NCBI GenBank assembly: GCA_032209605.1
Contig: JASFXZ010000001.1
Location: 620,001 to 684,000, forward strand
Source of the DNA: Mactromeris polynyma
Taxonomy: Eukaryota > Mollusca > Bivalvia > Venerida > Mactridae
DNA length: 64,000 bases
Reading direction: 5' to 3'
The position numbers were made by a program, and so were the translations under genes. This document shows, piece by piece, positions 21,629-35,449 of this stretch; position 1 is the stretch's first letter, and every line of letters begins with the position of its first letter. The notes beneath the pieces were generated by a model. It made no database searches. It saw only the letters and a program-made list of their open reading frames with translations, and was not told the origin of the DNA.

Positions 21629-23426
21629 TGTATCCAATATTGCAGCTTAAATCTTTGCAAGTGAACGTGTATGTGATTCAAAATCAGCAATGAATGTACA
21701 TTGACGTAAATGTGTATAACAACTTATCTTGTACACATGCACTTATTCGACTTAGCACGAGATAACGCATATACTTAAACCATCATATTGGAAGGGTGAA
21801 GAAGTCACACATCTACTCTCACTGAATGCATTACCTCAAGGTATTACCACACTATTGTACACATTTTACGTGTGGGATTTGTTTTATTTCGGGTGTGTTA
21901 GCTAGGAAATGCAGAACGACAATTAGTCTGTACAACGAAGAACATGCCAACATATAAGAGACATGAAAAGGGACACAACTCTTACAAACATTGGGGCTAA
22001 GGAATCATGTTTCAGCTTTAGCCTGGATTACCTGCCCTTGCCATTACATTACTCTTATGTGCAGAGTACGCTGGGTACCAGACTAGTTTCAGCTTGAGAA
22101 CACAAATGCATTCCCGTGGTCATTGTAAAATGGTAACACATGCTCGCGTGAAATCGTATTCACACGCAAACTGATAGAAAAAACATGTCTTCTCTATGTC
22201 GACATGTACAGATACAACTAATGTCAGTCATTTATCCGTGGGTCAGAAATGTCATCTTCCTCAATGCAAAAATGTGCATATTTGGTCACAAAAAGACTTC
22301 TCTGATGTCCACATTTAATAAATGTGTTCAACAATTCATGAATGTGCATTTGAATATTTATCTACATCGCACCAAGAACATACTTGAATACATCATATCA
22401 GCTAAAAAATACGGATAAAAGGACAATGTCAGGGAATAATTAAACCTTTTCTTAATTTATGGGTGCATCTTATACCGTACCCAGAAAAGTATGTCAGGTT
22501 TTACCGTAAAACTACTGGTGTGGAGACAGATCGGTTCCAAGGCGTGTTCATTGAAAAATGAGGACAATGTCTCGTGATCCGTTACATGAAAGTTGCCATA
22601 TGACTACTATCTTTCTTGTGACTTTTTATGTTCATATAATATTCTTGCATACACATAGTGTATCAGTTCTGTTCTAGGCATGCAAATGAGATTTCTATGT
22701 CTTTTGTCAATTTCTTATAAGGAAAGGGAGACAACTATTTCAGAATAAATGTAATTACATTTTGAGAAATTGAGTGGTCTCCCTTGTATCATTGTTAGTA
22801 ATAAGCTCTCGGCTCGATGTACTTAGTAGTTGAACTTGAAATCAATATGGTTTATATGTCCGTGGTAATGTTGACTAACTGAAGGCACATTACGTTAAAA
22901 AAGGTCAAATACATCTGATGGGATTTCACAAATGGGATAATTTAAAAAATAAAGAATGTTACAAAACAATTAAACCACCAGACAAACAGAGTAGATGTAT
23001 TGTTTTACATATTCTACCCAGACTTATAGGCATAGTGAATTTTGGGACTTACTATATCTTCCAATGCAGTTAAAATATCACCTCAACCAGGCAATGTTCA
23101 ATGCTTTGCATAAATATTCTACACCAATTAACTCTATATTCATCTTCAAATTCCTGTAACATTATCTTGCTTATAGTAAGAGTTATTCCACAGAAATTGA
23201 TTCAATAAGTTTTCAAAGTACATGTATTTGATCATATCTTGTTCAGTGTTACTCTTTTTTTAAGGATTTTTTGGCAGAGTCAAATATTTTATAACACTAA
23301 AGAGAAATTTGATTTCTAATAATTATAGTCTTTTATGATTTATTATGTTCATTCTAATGACTTTCAAATTTAAAACGTAGGATAACATTTTTCCTCTTTC
23401 CTAAGTTATTCTTAATTCATAAAATA
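21629..23426. other. Upstream flank of GNAT copy A
   Basis: No gene is evident. The sequence recurs at about 27691-29509 and 33684-35449. Short open frames, such as the one at 22185-22418, are shared only because the DNA is duplicated. The copy in unit C loses that frame through a one-base deletion, which argues against coding. Confidence 0.6.
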
Positions 23427-23590
23427 TGAGCGCTGCTATGGGATTTACAAACTTTTCTGTAAGTGACACCATTTCAAGAAAACGCAACATGATTGTGATG
23501 ACAATATTTGCAAGCAGGAAACAATATTTACTCCATATGGTCACTTCATTTTCATATTGCCATATGGCGCAAATATTGCTTACTGTCAGT
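23427..23590. mobile_element. Truncated MITE at the unit A/B junction
   Basis: It starts ATGAGCGCTGCTATGGGATT and proceeds as in other family members to CTTACTGTCAGTA. There the family consensus would continue CATGGTGACGTCAC, but here it switches to CTAAATCTCGTTTAATTC, the left edge of the duplication unit. The join marks the breakpoint. Confidence 0.8.
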
Positions 23591-24131
23591 ACTAAATCTC
23601 GTTTAATTCATTCCAATGTTACACAATAATAATAATGGTAATACGTCAATTGCGTTTATCAACATTATTATCAACATTATTATAACATCCTAACTATGTG
23701 ACAGTAATTATATCTCGTTGTATTATATACATGGTCAGTTATCTATATGTCAACAACGCATGTACACGAACTAGCAAAGTCCTAAATAGTAAGTATGCTA
23801 TGTTTAGTCTGCATTTCCATATACGTGTACATGTATAATATCTAGAGTCCAACTTATGCGCGACTAAATTACTCTTTCAGCAATCATATGAATTGGGCTA
23901 TACAATAGCATGATACTCAACTGGATTGTGGAATTTCGGACAAACTAGAATTGTGTCCATAGAACACGGATGTCCCCGCTTTCCAACTTTGTCACAAAAT
24001 AAGAGCAGATGTCCGTAACTTTGCTCTTACTGAGCGCTGATACAAATAAAACCTTGTCAAGCTGATATTAATATATATAATCATTTGAACCAATTTGCAC
24101 ACCACTGATTGCAATAACCATAATGAGGCCA

Positions 24132-25425
24132 CAATAACTCGATGCTACGGTTTAATTATCTCGAGGCCAAGACCTAGTAAATCGAGGAAACGAGTTAATT
24201 ATCTCGAGGCCAAGACCCAGTCACTCGAGGAAACGAGTTAATTATCTCGAGGCCAAGACCTAGTAACTCGAGGAAACCATTTAATTATCTCGAGCTAAGA
24301 CCTAGTAACTCGAGGAAACCATTTAATTATCTCGAGGCCAAGACCCAGTCACTCGAGGAAACGAGTTAATTATCTCGAGGCCAAGACCCAGTCACTCGAG
24401 GAAACGAGTTAATTATCTCGAGGCCAAGACCCAGTCACTCGAGGAAACGAGTTAATTATCTCGAGGCCAATACCTAGCAACTCGAGGAAACGAGTTAATT
24501 ATCTCGAGGCCAAGACCTAGCAACTCGAGGAAACGAGTTAATTATCTCGAGGCCAAGACCTAGCAACTCGAGGAAACGAGTTAATTATCTCGAGGCCAAG
24601 ACCTAGTAACTCGAGGAAACGAGTTAATTATCTCGAGGCCAAGACCCAGTCACTCGAGGAAACGAGTTAATTATCTCGAGGCCAAGATCTAGCAACTCGA
24701 GGAAACGAGTTAATTATCTCGAGGCCAAGACCTAGCAACTCGAGGAAACGAGTTAATTATCTCGAGGCCAAGACCTAGCAACTCGAGGAAACGAGTTAAT
24801 TATCTCGAGGCCAAGACCTAGTAACTCGAGGAAACGAGTTAATTATCTCGAGGCCAAGACCCAGTCACTCGAGGAAACGAGTTAATTATCTCGAGGCCAA
24901 GATCTAGCAACTCGAGGAAACGAGTTAATTATCTCGAGGCCAAGACCTAGCAACTCAAGGAAACGAGTTAATTATCTCGAGGCCAAGACCTAGCAACTCG
25001 AGGAAACGAGTTAATTGTCTCGAGGCCAAGACCTAGTAACTCGAGGAAACGAGTTAATTATCTCGAGGCCAAGACCTAGCAACTCGAGGAAACGAGTTAA
25101 TTATCTCGAGGCCAAGACCTAGCAACTCGAGGAAACGAGTTAATTATCTCGAGGCCAAGACCTAGTAACTCGAGGAAACGAGTTAATTATCTCGAGGCCA
25201 AGACCTAGCAACTCGAGGAAACGAGTTAATTATCTCGAGGCCAAGACCTAGCAACTCGAGGAAACGAGTTAATTATCTCGAGGCCAAGACCTAGTAACTC
25301 GAGGAAACGAGTTAATTATCTCGAGGCCAAGACCCAGCCACTCGAGGTTTCGAGGCAATCATCTCGAGGCCAAGATCCAATGACTCGATGTCATCACTTA
25401 ATTATCTCGAGGGCAAGACCAAGTT
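24132..25425. repeat. 43-bp satellite array B, about 30 copies, with higher-order pattern
   Basis: Same unit as array A. Variant positions (CAGTCAC, ATCTAGCAAC, CTAGCAAC, CTAGTAAC) recur in a fixed order: a five-unit block (215 bp) about three times, then a three-unit block (129 bp) about twice. This is local homogenisation not evident in arrays A and C. Confidence 0.93.
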
Positions 25426-25744
25426 GTCGGTTGCTTGCGGAATGACGATGGACGATAAATACAAAAAACATTCAAATCACATATACTTGCATAACGTTTA
25501 TATATTTTTTATATTAATTGGATGCATAGTACATAATGGAGATGCACAAATTGCATCAGACGATATTACATGAAATGGGTTTAAAGAGAATATTGCTTTC
25601 TCAGTTAAAAGTTGATGATCAGGATACAATGTGCTGTTGCTGTTCGATATATATATGCAACAGTCTAACGATTGCCAATATAACAATAGAGGTAAACAAG
25701 AAAGTTAATATTAAGTTCCTGTTGTTCTTTATACCAGTTTCGGT

Positions 25745-27690
25745 CTACGTTTTATTTCTTATGAACACAAACTCTTTCGCCGATTTGTGAACGCCCGTTT
25801 TTCCTTTGAGTATAAACTTGCCGTCGACTGTATAAGTATCAAATTCAACTTCTGAGAGTGTCTCAAACCCAAGCTTCTCATAAATCTTTTTAGAATAATT
25901 CGACGAGGCTCCACCTCGGATATACACGGACTCGAACCCAAGACATTCGGTAAACTGTATTCCTGCTTTCATCATAAGGGTGGCAATTCCACGGCGCCGG
26001 TACTTCGGCGCAACACCAAGGCCCCAAAACTGGAATGCTTCATCGGCGTCGTAGTTATCAAAAAAGCTCGCTTTGGCCATAAGAAGTTGAAATATTCTGA
26101 CTAATTCTTTTATGGGACCTTCTTCGAACTTCGTAATATCCATTGTACCTTCGTTTGTTCCTCTCTTTATGCCGCGGATTAAACGGATTCCCATAACTTC
26201 TTTGTCTTCATTGATCAAAACAAAAGAAAGATTCTCCTTGAACGCTGCCAACCATACATCTCTATATTCGTCAGTCCACTTAATGCCAATAGCTTTAGTT
26301 ATTGGCTCGTCCTCGATGAAACATTGCTTGAGCACATCTAACGTGGCTGGATATAAATCTTCTGTAAGTGGGACAAGTTTACCGATAGTGATGTTTAAAC
26401 AAGCTTGTGTCTGTTCTACAGCCTGCAATAAATTCAGGTTTCAGATTTAGATATCGATGATTGCATTTAGTGTAAATCTGAAACATACTTGTAAGAACTT
26501 TTAAGTATGTTGACGATGTTGAAATTCTCGCTGATTTATAGTTGTTTGATCAACTATACATGTAAAGAAGAATCTTTACATACATACATACATATGAGTT
26601 TATTTTCATTTAAGTCCAGTAAGCCATATGGCCCATGAGGACAAACAATATATACATATATACAAACATATATCTATGAGACGGAGAAGGAACACTATAA
26701 CACATATACGAACATATAACGTTATAGTTGAAGAACAAACTGAAAATGAGTATGTAATAAAACATACATGCGATAGCGAAAAAACATGTGTATGAAATAA
26801 TAATACATATAAATACATAGGTTGACAACCTAGCTATATCTCCCACGAGTTGTTTTAAACATGTGCATTTGTTTGTTGTTATCTTGTTATCTTGTTATCT
26901 GATAACTCTGGGCTACATAAGAGCACAATAGAGCGTATGCGAGAAGTAGAGGTGATAAATATATAGGGTAAACACACATATACATCTTATCTGATACTTC
27001 ATCTATTCTATTCCTTGGTTGTTGTAATATATCAAGGTTTTGAGTCATTTGACAGTTTCAAATTTCATTACTGTATCTATTGATATTTGTTCTTTTCAGT
27101 CAAGTTTTTTTGTATACGTTGCGTGCGCACGGGTGCGTGTGGTTGTGTTTGAGTCTGTATGTATGGTTCATGATACTTTACTATTCTGTGTACATTTACA
27201 AGTGTTCAATTGCTGTTTTGTATTGATAAATGTACTCGTTATATGTAACTCTTCAGAAATTGGAGGAATAAAAGTTGTATATATAGTACTCCTATAGGCC
27301 GCAACAAAAATAGCTAACACTGCAATAAGATATTTAGTGTATGTACTTGATGTTAATGTAAGCATATTTTACGCCGCTGTATCCAAATATCGCTTTATCA
27401 AATTCACACCTGCCTTAGAGTCGTTAACTAACCTCAACGTGTGGCTAATGCTGTTAATTCTTAAAACTAGTACAGGCAATATGCGTAATATGTCAACTTA
27501 ACTCGAAATAACAGAAATTCACATTAAAAAGTTGGTAGAAAGATATATAATCCCGTCGAAAAGATTGGTTGAACAAGACCTATATTTAAGGTCAGTTCTA
27601 TTAAATACGACAATTGAATGAAATTGATATATGAATCGAAATAGTTACCTTGGCAACATCGTCAGTCGTTAAAGATTCAATCGAAGGCAT
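25745..27690 (-). CDS. GNAT-family N-acetyltransferase, copy B, 239 aa, two exons
   Basis: Exon 1 is 27649-27690 (MPSIESLTTDDVAK) and exon 2 is 25745-26422, with the same splice sites as copy A and an intron of 1,226 bp. Motifs as in copy A: VAPKYRRRGIAT and YEKLGFE. Private residues are Leu in exon 1, Gly in RGIKRG, Lys in DKEVM and Asp in FDNYD. The frame is intact and the key acetyl-CoA-binding residues are kept, so it may be functional. Confidence 0.85.
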
Positions 27691-29509
27691 TGTATCCAAT
27701 ATTACAGCTTAAATATTTGCAAGTGAACGTGTATGTGATTCAAAATCAGCAATGAATGTACATTGACGCACATGTTTATAACAATTTATCTTGTACACTT
27801 CGACTCAGCACGAGATAACGCATATATTTAAACCAAAGACCTATTTAGGTATTTGTTTAAACCATCATATTGGAAGGGTGAAGAATTCACACATCTACTC
27901 TCACTGAATGCATTACCTCAAGGTATTACCACAGTATTGTACACATTTTACGTGTGGGATTTGTTTTATTTCGGGTGTGTTAGCTAGGAAATGCAGAACG
28001 ACAATTAGTCTGTACAACGAAGAACATGCCAACATATAAGAGACATGAAAAGGGACACAACTCTTACAAACATAGGGGCTAAGGCATCATGTTTCAGCTT
28101 TAGCCTGGATTACCTGTCCTTGCCATTACATTACTCTTATGTGCAGAGTACGCTGGGTACCAGACTAGTTTCAGCTTGAGAACACAAATGCATTCCCGTG
28201 GTCATTGTAAAATGGTAACACATGCTCGCGTGAAATCGTATTCACACGCAAACTGATAGAAAAAACATGTCTTCTCTATGTCGACATGTACAGATACAAC
28301 TAATGTCAGTCATTTATCCGTGGGTCAGAAATGTCATCTTCCTCAATGCAAAAATGTGCATATTTGGTCACAAAAAGACTTCTCTGATGTCCACATTTAA
28401 TAAATGTGTTCAACAATTCATGAATGTGCATTTGAATATTTATCTACATCGCACCAAGAACATACTTGAATACATCATATCAGCTAAAAAATACGGATAA
28501 AAGGACAATGTCAGGGAATAATTAAACCTTTTCTTAATTTATGGGTGCATCTTATACCGTACCCAGAAAAGTATGTCAGGTTTTACCGTAAAACTACTGG
28601 TGTGGAGACAGATCGGTTCCAAGGCGTGTTCATTGAAAAATGAGGACAATGTCTCGTGATCCGTTACATGAAAGTTGCCATATGACTACTATCTTTCTTG
28701 TGACTTTTTATGTTCATATAATATTCTTGCATACACATAGTGTATCAGTTCTGTTCTAGGCATGCAAATGAGATTTCTATGTCTTTTGTCAATTTCTTAT
28801 AAGGAAAGGGAGACAACTATTTCAGAATAAATGTAATTACATTTTGAGAAATTGAGTGGTCTCCCTTGTATCATTGTTAGTAATAAGCTCTCGGCTCGAT
28901 GTACTTAGTAGTTGAACTTGAAATCAATATGGTTTATATGTCCGTGGTAATGTTGACTAACTGAAGGCACATTACGTTAAAAAAGGTCAAATACATCTGA
29001 TGGGATTTCACAAATGGGATAATTTAAAAAATAAAGAATGTTACAAAACAATTAAACCACCAGACAAACAGAGTAGATGTATTGTTTTACATATTCTACC
29101 CAGACTTATAGGCATAGTGCATTTTGGGACTTACTATATCTTCCAATGCAGTTAAAATATCACCTCAACCAGGCAATGTTCAATGCTTTGCATAAATATT
29201 CTACACCAATTAACTCTATATTCATCTTCAAATTCCTGTAACATTATCTTGCTTATAGTAAGAGTTATTCCACAGAAATTGATTAAATAAGTTTTGAAAG
29301 TACATGTATTTGATCATATCTTGTTCAGTGTTACTCTTTTTTTTAAGGATTTTTTGGCAGAGTCAAATATTTTATAACACTAAAGAGAAATTTGATTTCT
29401 AATAATTATAGTCTTTTATGATTTATTATGTTCATTCTAATGACTTTCAAATTTAAAACGTAGGATAACATTTTTCCTCTTCCCTAAGTTATTCTTAATT
29501 CATAAAATA

Positions 29510-29673
29510 TGAGCGCTGCTATGGGATTTACAAACTTTTCTGTAAGTGACACCATTTCAAGAAAACGCAACATGATTGTGATGACAATATTTGCAAGCAG
29601 GAAACAATATTTACTCCATATGGTCACTTCATTTTCATATTGCCATATGGCGCAAATATTGCTTACTGTCAGT
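29510..29673. mobile_element. Truncated MITE at the unit B/C junction
   Basis: Same truncated form and the same switch point (CTGTCAGTA to CTAAATCTCG) as at 23427-23590. The two junctions are therefore copies of a single event. Confidence 0.8.
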
Positions 29674-30217
29674 ACTAAATCTCGTTTAATTCATTCCAAT
29701 GTTACACAATAATAATAATGGTGATACGTCAATTGCGTTTATCAACATTATTATCAACATTATTATAACATCCTAACTATGTGACAGTAATTATATCTCG
29801 TTGTATTATATACATGGTCAGTTATCTATATGTCAACAACGCATGCACACGAACTAGCAAAGTCCTAAATAGTAAGTATGCTATGTTTAGTCTGCATTTC
29901 CATATACGTGTACATGTATAATATCTAGAGTCCAACTTATGCGCGACTAAATTACTCTTTCAGCAATCATATGAATTTGGCTCTAAAATAGCATGACGCT
30001 CAACTGAATTGTGGAATTTCGGACAAACTAGAATTGTGTCCATAGAACACGGATGTCCCCGCTTTCCAACTTTGTCACAAAATAAGAGCAGATGTCCGTA
30101 ACTTTGCTCTTACTGCGTGCTGATACAAATAAAACCTTGTCAAGCTGATGTTAATATATATAATCATTTGAACCAATTTGCACACCACTGATTGCAATAA
30201 CCATAATGAAGCCACAA

Positions 30218-31292
30218 TAACTCGATGCTACGGTTTAATTATTTCGAGGCCAAGACCTAGTAAATCGAGGAAACGAGTTAATTATCTCGAGGCCAAGACC
30301 CAGTAAATCGAGGAAACGAGTTAATTATCTCGAGGACAAGACCCAGTCACTCGAGGAAACGAGTTAATTATCTCGAGGCCAAGACCCAGTCACTCGAGGA
30401 AACGAGTTAATTATCTCGAGGCCAAGACCCAGTAACTCGAGGAAACGAGTTAATTATCTCGAGACCAAGACCCAGTAACTCGAGGAAACAAGTTAATTAT
30501 CTCGAGGCCAAGACCTAGTAACTCTAGGAAACGAGTTAATTATCTCGAGGCCAAGACCCAGTAACTTGAGGAAACGAGTTAATTATCTCGTGGCCAAGAC
30601 CCAGTAACTCGAGGAAACGAGTTAATTATCTCGAGGCCAAGACCCAGTAACTCGAGGAAACGAGTTAATTATCTCGAGGCCAAGACCCAGTAACTCTAGG
30701 AAACGAGTTAATTATCTCGATGCCAAGACCCAGTAACTCTAGGAAACGAGTTAATTATCTCGAGGCCAAGACCCAGTAACTCGAGGAAACGAGTTAATTA
30801 TCTCGAGGCCAAGACCCAGTAACTCGAGGAAAGGGTTTATTTATATCGAGGCCAAGACCTAGTAACTCTAGGAAACGATTTAATTATCTCGAGGCCAAGA
30901 CCCAGTAACTCGAGGAAACGATTTAATTATCTCGAGGCCAAGACCTAGTTACTCGAGGAAACGAGTTAATTATCTCGAGGCCAAGACCTAGTTACTCGAG
31001 GGAACGAGTTAATTATCTCGAGGCCAAGACCCAGTATCTCGAGGAAACGAGTTAATTATCTCGAGGCCAAGACCTAGTTACTCGAGGGAACGAGTTAAAT
31101 ATCTCGAGGCCAAGACCCAGTAACTCGAGGGAACGAGTTAATTATCTCGAGGTCAATACCCAGTAACTCGAGGGAACGAGTTAGTTATCTCGAGGCCAAG
31201 ACCCAGCCACTCGAGGTTTCGATGCAATCATCTCGAGGCCAAGATCCAATGACTCGAGGTCATCACTTAACTATCTCGAGGGCAAGACCAAG
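30218..31292. repeat. 43-bp satellite array C, about 25 copies
   Basis: Same unit as arrays A and B, with mixed variants (CTCTAGGAAACG, CTCGAGGGAACG) and a diverged last unit shared with array B. It ends about 325 bp beyond the 3' end of GNAT copy C. Confidence 0.94.
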
Positions 31293-31616
31293 TTGTCAGT
31301 TGCTTGCGGAATGACGATGGACGATAAATACAAAAAAACATTCAAATCACATATACTTGCATAACGTTTATATATATATTATATTAATTGGATGCATAGT
31401 ACATAATGGAGATGCACAAATTGCATCAGACGATATTACATGAAATGGGTTTAAAGAGAATATTGCTTTCTCAGCTAAAAGTTGATGATCAGAATACAAT
31501 GTGCTGTTGTTGTTCGATATATATATGCAAACCAATCTAACGATTGCCAATATAGCAGTAGAAGTAAACAAGAAAGTTAATATTAAGTGCCTGTTGTTCT
31601 TGATACCAGTTTCGGT

Positions 31617-33683
31617 CTACGTTTTATTTCTAATGAACACAAACTCTTTCGCCGATTTGTGAACGCCCGTTTTTCCTTTGAGTATAAACTTGCCGTCGAC
31701 TGTATAAGTATCAAATTCAACTTCTGAGAGTGTCTCAAACCCAAGCTTCTCATAAATCTTTTTAGAATAATTCGACGAGGCTCCACCTCGGATATACACG
31801 GACTCGAAACCAAGACATTCGGTAAACTGTATTCCTGCTTTCATCATAAGAGTGGCAATTCCACGGCGCCGGTACTTCGGCGCGACACCAAGGCCCCAAA
31901 ACTGGAATGCTTCATCGGCGTCGTAGTTTTCAAAAAAGCTCGCTTTGGCCATAAGAAGTTGAAATATTCTGACTAATTCTTTTATGGGACCTTCTTCGAA
32001 CTTCGTTATATCCATTGTACCTTCGTTTGTTCCTCTCTTTATGCTGCGGATTAAACGGATTCCCATAACTTCGTTGTCTTCATTGATCAAAACAAAAGAA
32101 AGATTCTCCTTGAACGCTGCCAACCATACATCTCTATATTCGTCAGTCCACTTAATGCCAATAGCTTTAGTGATTGGCTCGTCCTCGATGAAACATTGCT
32201 TGAGCACATCTAACGTGGCTGGATATAAATCTTCTGTAAGTGGGACAAGTTTACCGATAGTGATGTTTAAACAAGCTTGTGTCTGTTCTACAGCCTGCAA
32301 TAAATTCAGGTTTCAGATTTAGATATCGATGATTGCATTTAGTGTAAATCTGAAACATACTTGTAAGAACTTTTAAGTATGTTGACGATGTTGAAATTCT
32401 CGCTGATTTATAGTTGTTTGATCAACTATACATGTAAAGAAGAATCTTTACATACATACATACATATGAGTTTATTTTCATTTAAGTCCAGTAAGCCATA
32501 TGGCCCATGAGGACAAACAATATATACATATATACAAACATATATCTATGAGATGGAGAAGGAACACTATAACACATATACGAACATATAACGTTATAGT
32601 TGAAGAACGAACTGAAAATGACTATGTAATAAAACATACATGCGATAGCGAAAAACATGTGTATGAAATAATAATACATATAAATACATAGGTTGACTAC
32701 CTAAGTATATCTCCCACGAGTTGTTTTAAACATGTGCATTTGTTTGTTGTTATCTTGTTATCTTGTTATCTTGTTATCTGATAACTCTGAGCTACATAAG
32801 AGCACAATAGAGCGTATGCGAGAAGTAGAGGTGATAAATATATAGGGTAAACACACATATACATTTTATCTGATACTTCATCTATTCTATTCCTTGGTTG
32901 TTGTAATATATCAAGGTTTTGAGTCATTTGACAGTTTCAAATTTCATTACTGTATCTATTGATATTTGTTCTTTTGAGATTTTTTGTATATGTTGCGTGC
33001 GCATGGGTGCGTGTGGTTGTGTTTGTGTCTGTATGTATGGTTCATGATACTTTACTATTCTGTGTACATTTACAAGTGTTCAATTGCTGTTTTGTATTGA
33101 TAAATGTACTCGTTATATGTAACTCTTCAGAAATTGGAGGAATAAAAGTTGTATATATAGTACTCCTATAGGCCGCAACAAAAAATAGCTAACACTGCAA
33201 TAAGATATTTAGTGTATGTGATTGATGTTATTGTAAACATATTTACCGGAAAGAAATATACACCAAAACGCATCTCTGACGATCTAGCTACAACATTTTT
33301 TCCCGCGGGACCATGCATCAGGACTCCCTAAACTTAGGCCTTCACATCAATTTCAGCTGAGCTACGCCGCTGTATCCAAATATCGCTTTATTAAATTCAC
33401 ACATGCCTTAGAGTCGTTAACTAACCTCAACGTGTTGCTAATGCTGTTAATTCTTAAAACTAGTACAGGCAATATGCGTAATATGTCAACTTAACTCGAA
33501 ATAACAGACATTCACATTAAAAAGTTGGTAGAAAGATATATAATCCCGTCGAAAAGATTGATTGAACAAGACGTATATTTGAGGTCAGTTCTATTAAATA
33601 CGACAATTGAATGAAATTGATATATGAATCGAAATAGTTACCTTGGCAACATCGTCAGTCGTTATAGATTCAATCGAAGGCAT
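31617..33683 (-). CDS. GNAT-family N-acetyltransferase, copy C, 239 aa, two exons
   Basis: Exon 1 is 33642-33683 (MPSIESITTDDVAK) and exon 2 is 31617-32294; the intron is 1,347 bp. The protein has the majority residue at every position where the three copies differ, so it looks closest to the ancestral form. The acetyl-CoA-binding motif (RRRGIA) is intact. Confidence 0.85.
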
Positions 33684-35449
33684 TGTATCCAATATTGCAG
33701 CTTAAATCTTTGCAAGTGAACGTGTATGTGATTCAAAATCAGCAATGAATGTACATTGACGTAAATGTGTATAACAACTTATCTTGTACACATGCACTTA
33801 TTCGACTTAGCACGAGATAACGCATATACTTAAACCATCATATTGGAAGGGTGAAGAAGTCACACATCTACTCTCACTGAATGCATTACCTCAAGGTATT
33901 ACCACACTATTGTACACATTTTACGTGTGGGATTTGTTTTATTTCTGGTGTGTTAGCTAGGAAATGCAGAACGACAATTAGTCTGTACAACGAAGAACAT
34001 GCCAACATATAAGAGACATGAAAAGGGATGCAACTCTTACAAACATTGGGGCTAAGGAATCATGTTTCAGCTTTAGCCTGGATTACCTGCCCTTGCCTTT
34101 ACATTACTCTTATGTGCAGAGTACGCTGGGTACCAGACTAGTTTCAGCTTGAGAACACAAATGCATTCCCGTGGTCATTGTAAAATGGTAACACATGCTC
34201 GCGTGAAATCGTATTCACACGCAAACTGATAGAAAAAACATGTCTTCTCTATGTCGACATGTACAGATACAACTAATGTCAGTCATTTATCCGTGGGTCA
34301 GAAATGTCATCTTCCTCAATGCAAAAATGTGCATGTTTGGTCACAAAAAGACTTCTCTGATGTCCACATTTAATAAATGTGTTCAACAATTCATGAATGT
34401 GCATTTGAATATTTATCTACATCGCACCAAGAACATACTTGAATACATCATATCAGCTAAAAATACGGATAAAAGGACAATGTCAGGGAATAATTAAACC
34501 TTTTCTTAATTTATGGGTGCATCTTATACCGTACCCAGAAAAGTATGTCAGGTTTTACCGTAAAACTACTGGTGTGGAGACAGATCGGTTCCAAGGCGTG
34601 TTCATTGAAAAATGAGGACAATGTCTCGTGATCCGTTACATGAAAGTTGCGATATGACTACTATCTTTCTTGTGACTTTTTATGTTCATATAATATTCTT
34701 GCATACACATAGTGTATCAGTTCTGTTCTAGGCATGCAAATGAGATTTCTATGTCTTTTGTCAATTTCTTATAAGGAAAGGGAGACAACTATTTCAGAAT
34801 AAATGTAATTACATTTTGAGAAATTGAGTGGTGTCCCTTGTATCATTGTTAGTAATAAGCTCTCGGCTCGATGTACTTAGTAGTTGAACTTTAAATCAAT
34901 ATGGTTTATATGTCCGTGGACACATTAAGTTAAAAAAATGTCAAATGCATCAGACGGTATTTCACAAATGGGATAATTAAAAACAATACACAATTAAACC
35001 ACCAGACAAACAGAGTAGATGTATTGTTTTACATATTCTACCCAAGCTTATAGGCATAGTGCATTTTGGGACTTACTATATCTTCCAATGCAGTTAAAAT
35101 ATCACCTCAACCAGGCAATGTTCAATGCTTTGCATTAATATTCTACACCAATAACTCTATATTCATCTTCAAATTCCTGTAACATTATCTGGCTTATAGT
35201 AAGAGTTATTCCACAGAAATTGATTAAATAAGTTTTCAAAGTATTTGATCATATCTTGTTCAGTGTTAGACTCTTTTTTTAAAGGATTTTTTGGCAGAGT
35301 CAAATATTTTACAACTCTAAAGAGAAATTTGATTTCTAATAATTATAGTCTTTTATGATTTATTATGTTCATTCTAATGACTTTGAAATTTAAAACGTAG
35401 GATATTGCTAGATTTTTCCTCTTTCCTAAGTTATTCTTAATTCAGAAAA

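Larger units (their letters stand above)
15143..23590. repeat. Tandem duplication unit A (about 8.4 kb)
   Basis: It contains, in order, the lectin-gene upstream region, the 43-bp satellite, the GNAT gene on the - strand, its upstream flank and a truncated MITE. Without the LINE insertion at 18362-20762 it would be about 6.05 kb, matching unit B. Most of it aligns with units B and C by eye with few changes. Confidence 0.85.
23591..29673. repeat. Tandem duplication unit B (about 6.1 kb)
   Basis: It has the same order as unit A without the LINE. Relative to A and C it lacks about 130 bp after about 27365 and carries small private changes near 27790-27860. Confidence 0.85.
29674..35449. repeat. 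Tandem duplication unit C (about 5.8 kb)
   Basis: Same order as units A and B. Its right end, from about 34910, is more diverged from A and B than they are from each other, and it runs into a full-length MITE. Confidence 0.85.

Noticed and set aside
22185..22418. 77-codon frame conserved in all three duplication units
   Set aside because: Conservation comes from the recent DNA duplication, and unit C has a one-base deletion in the frame.
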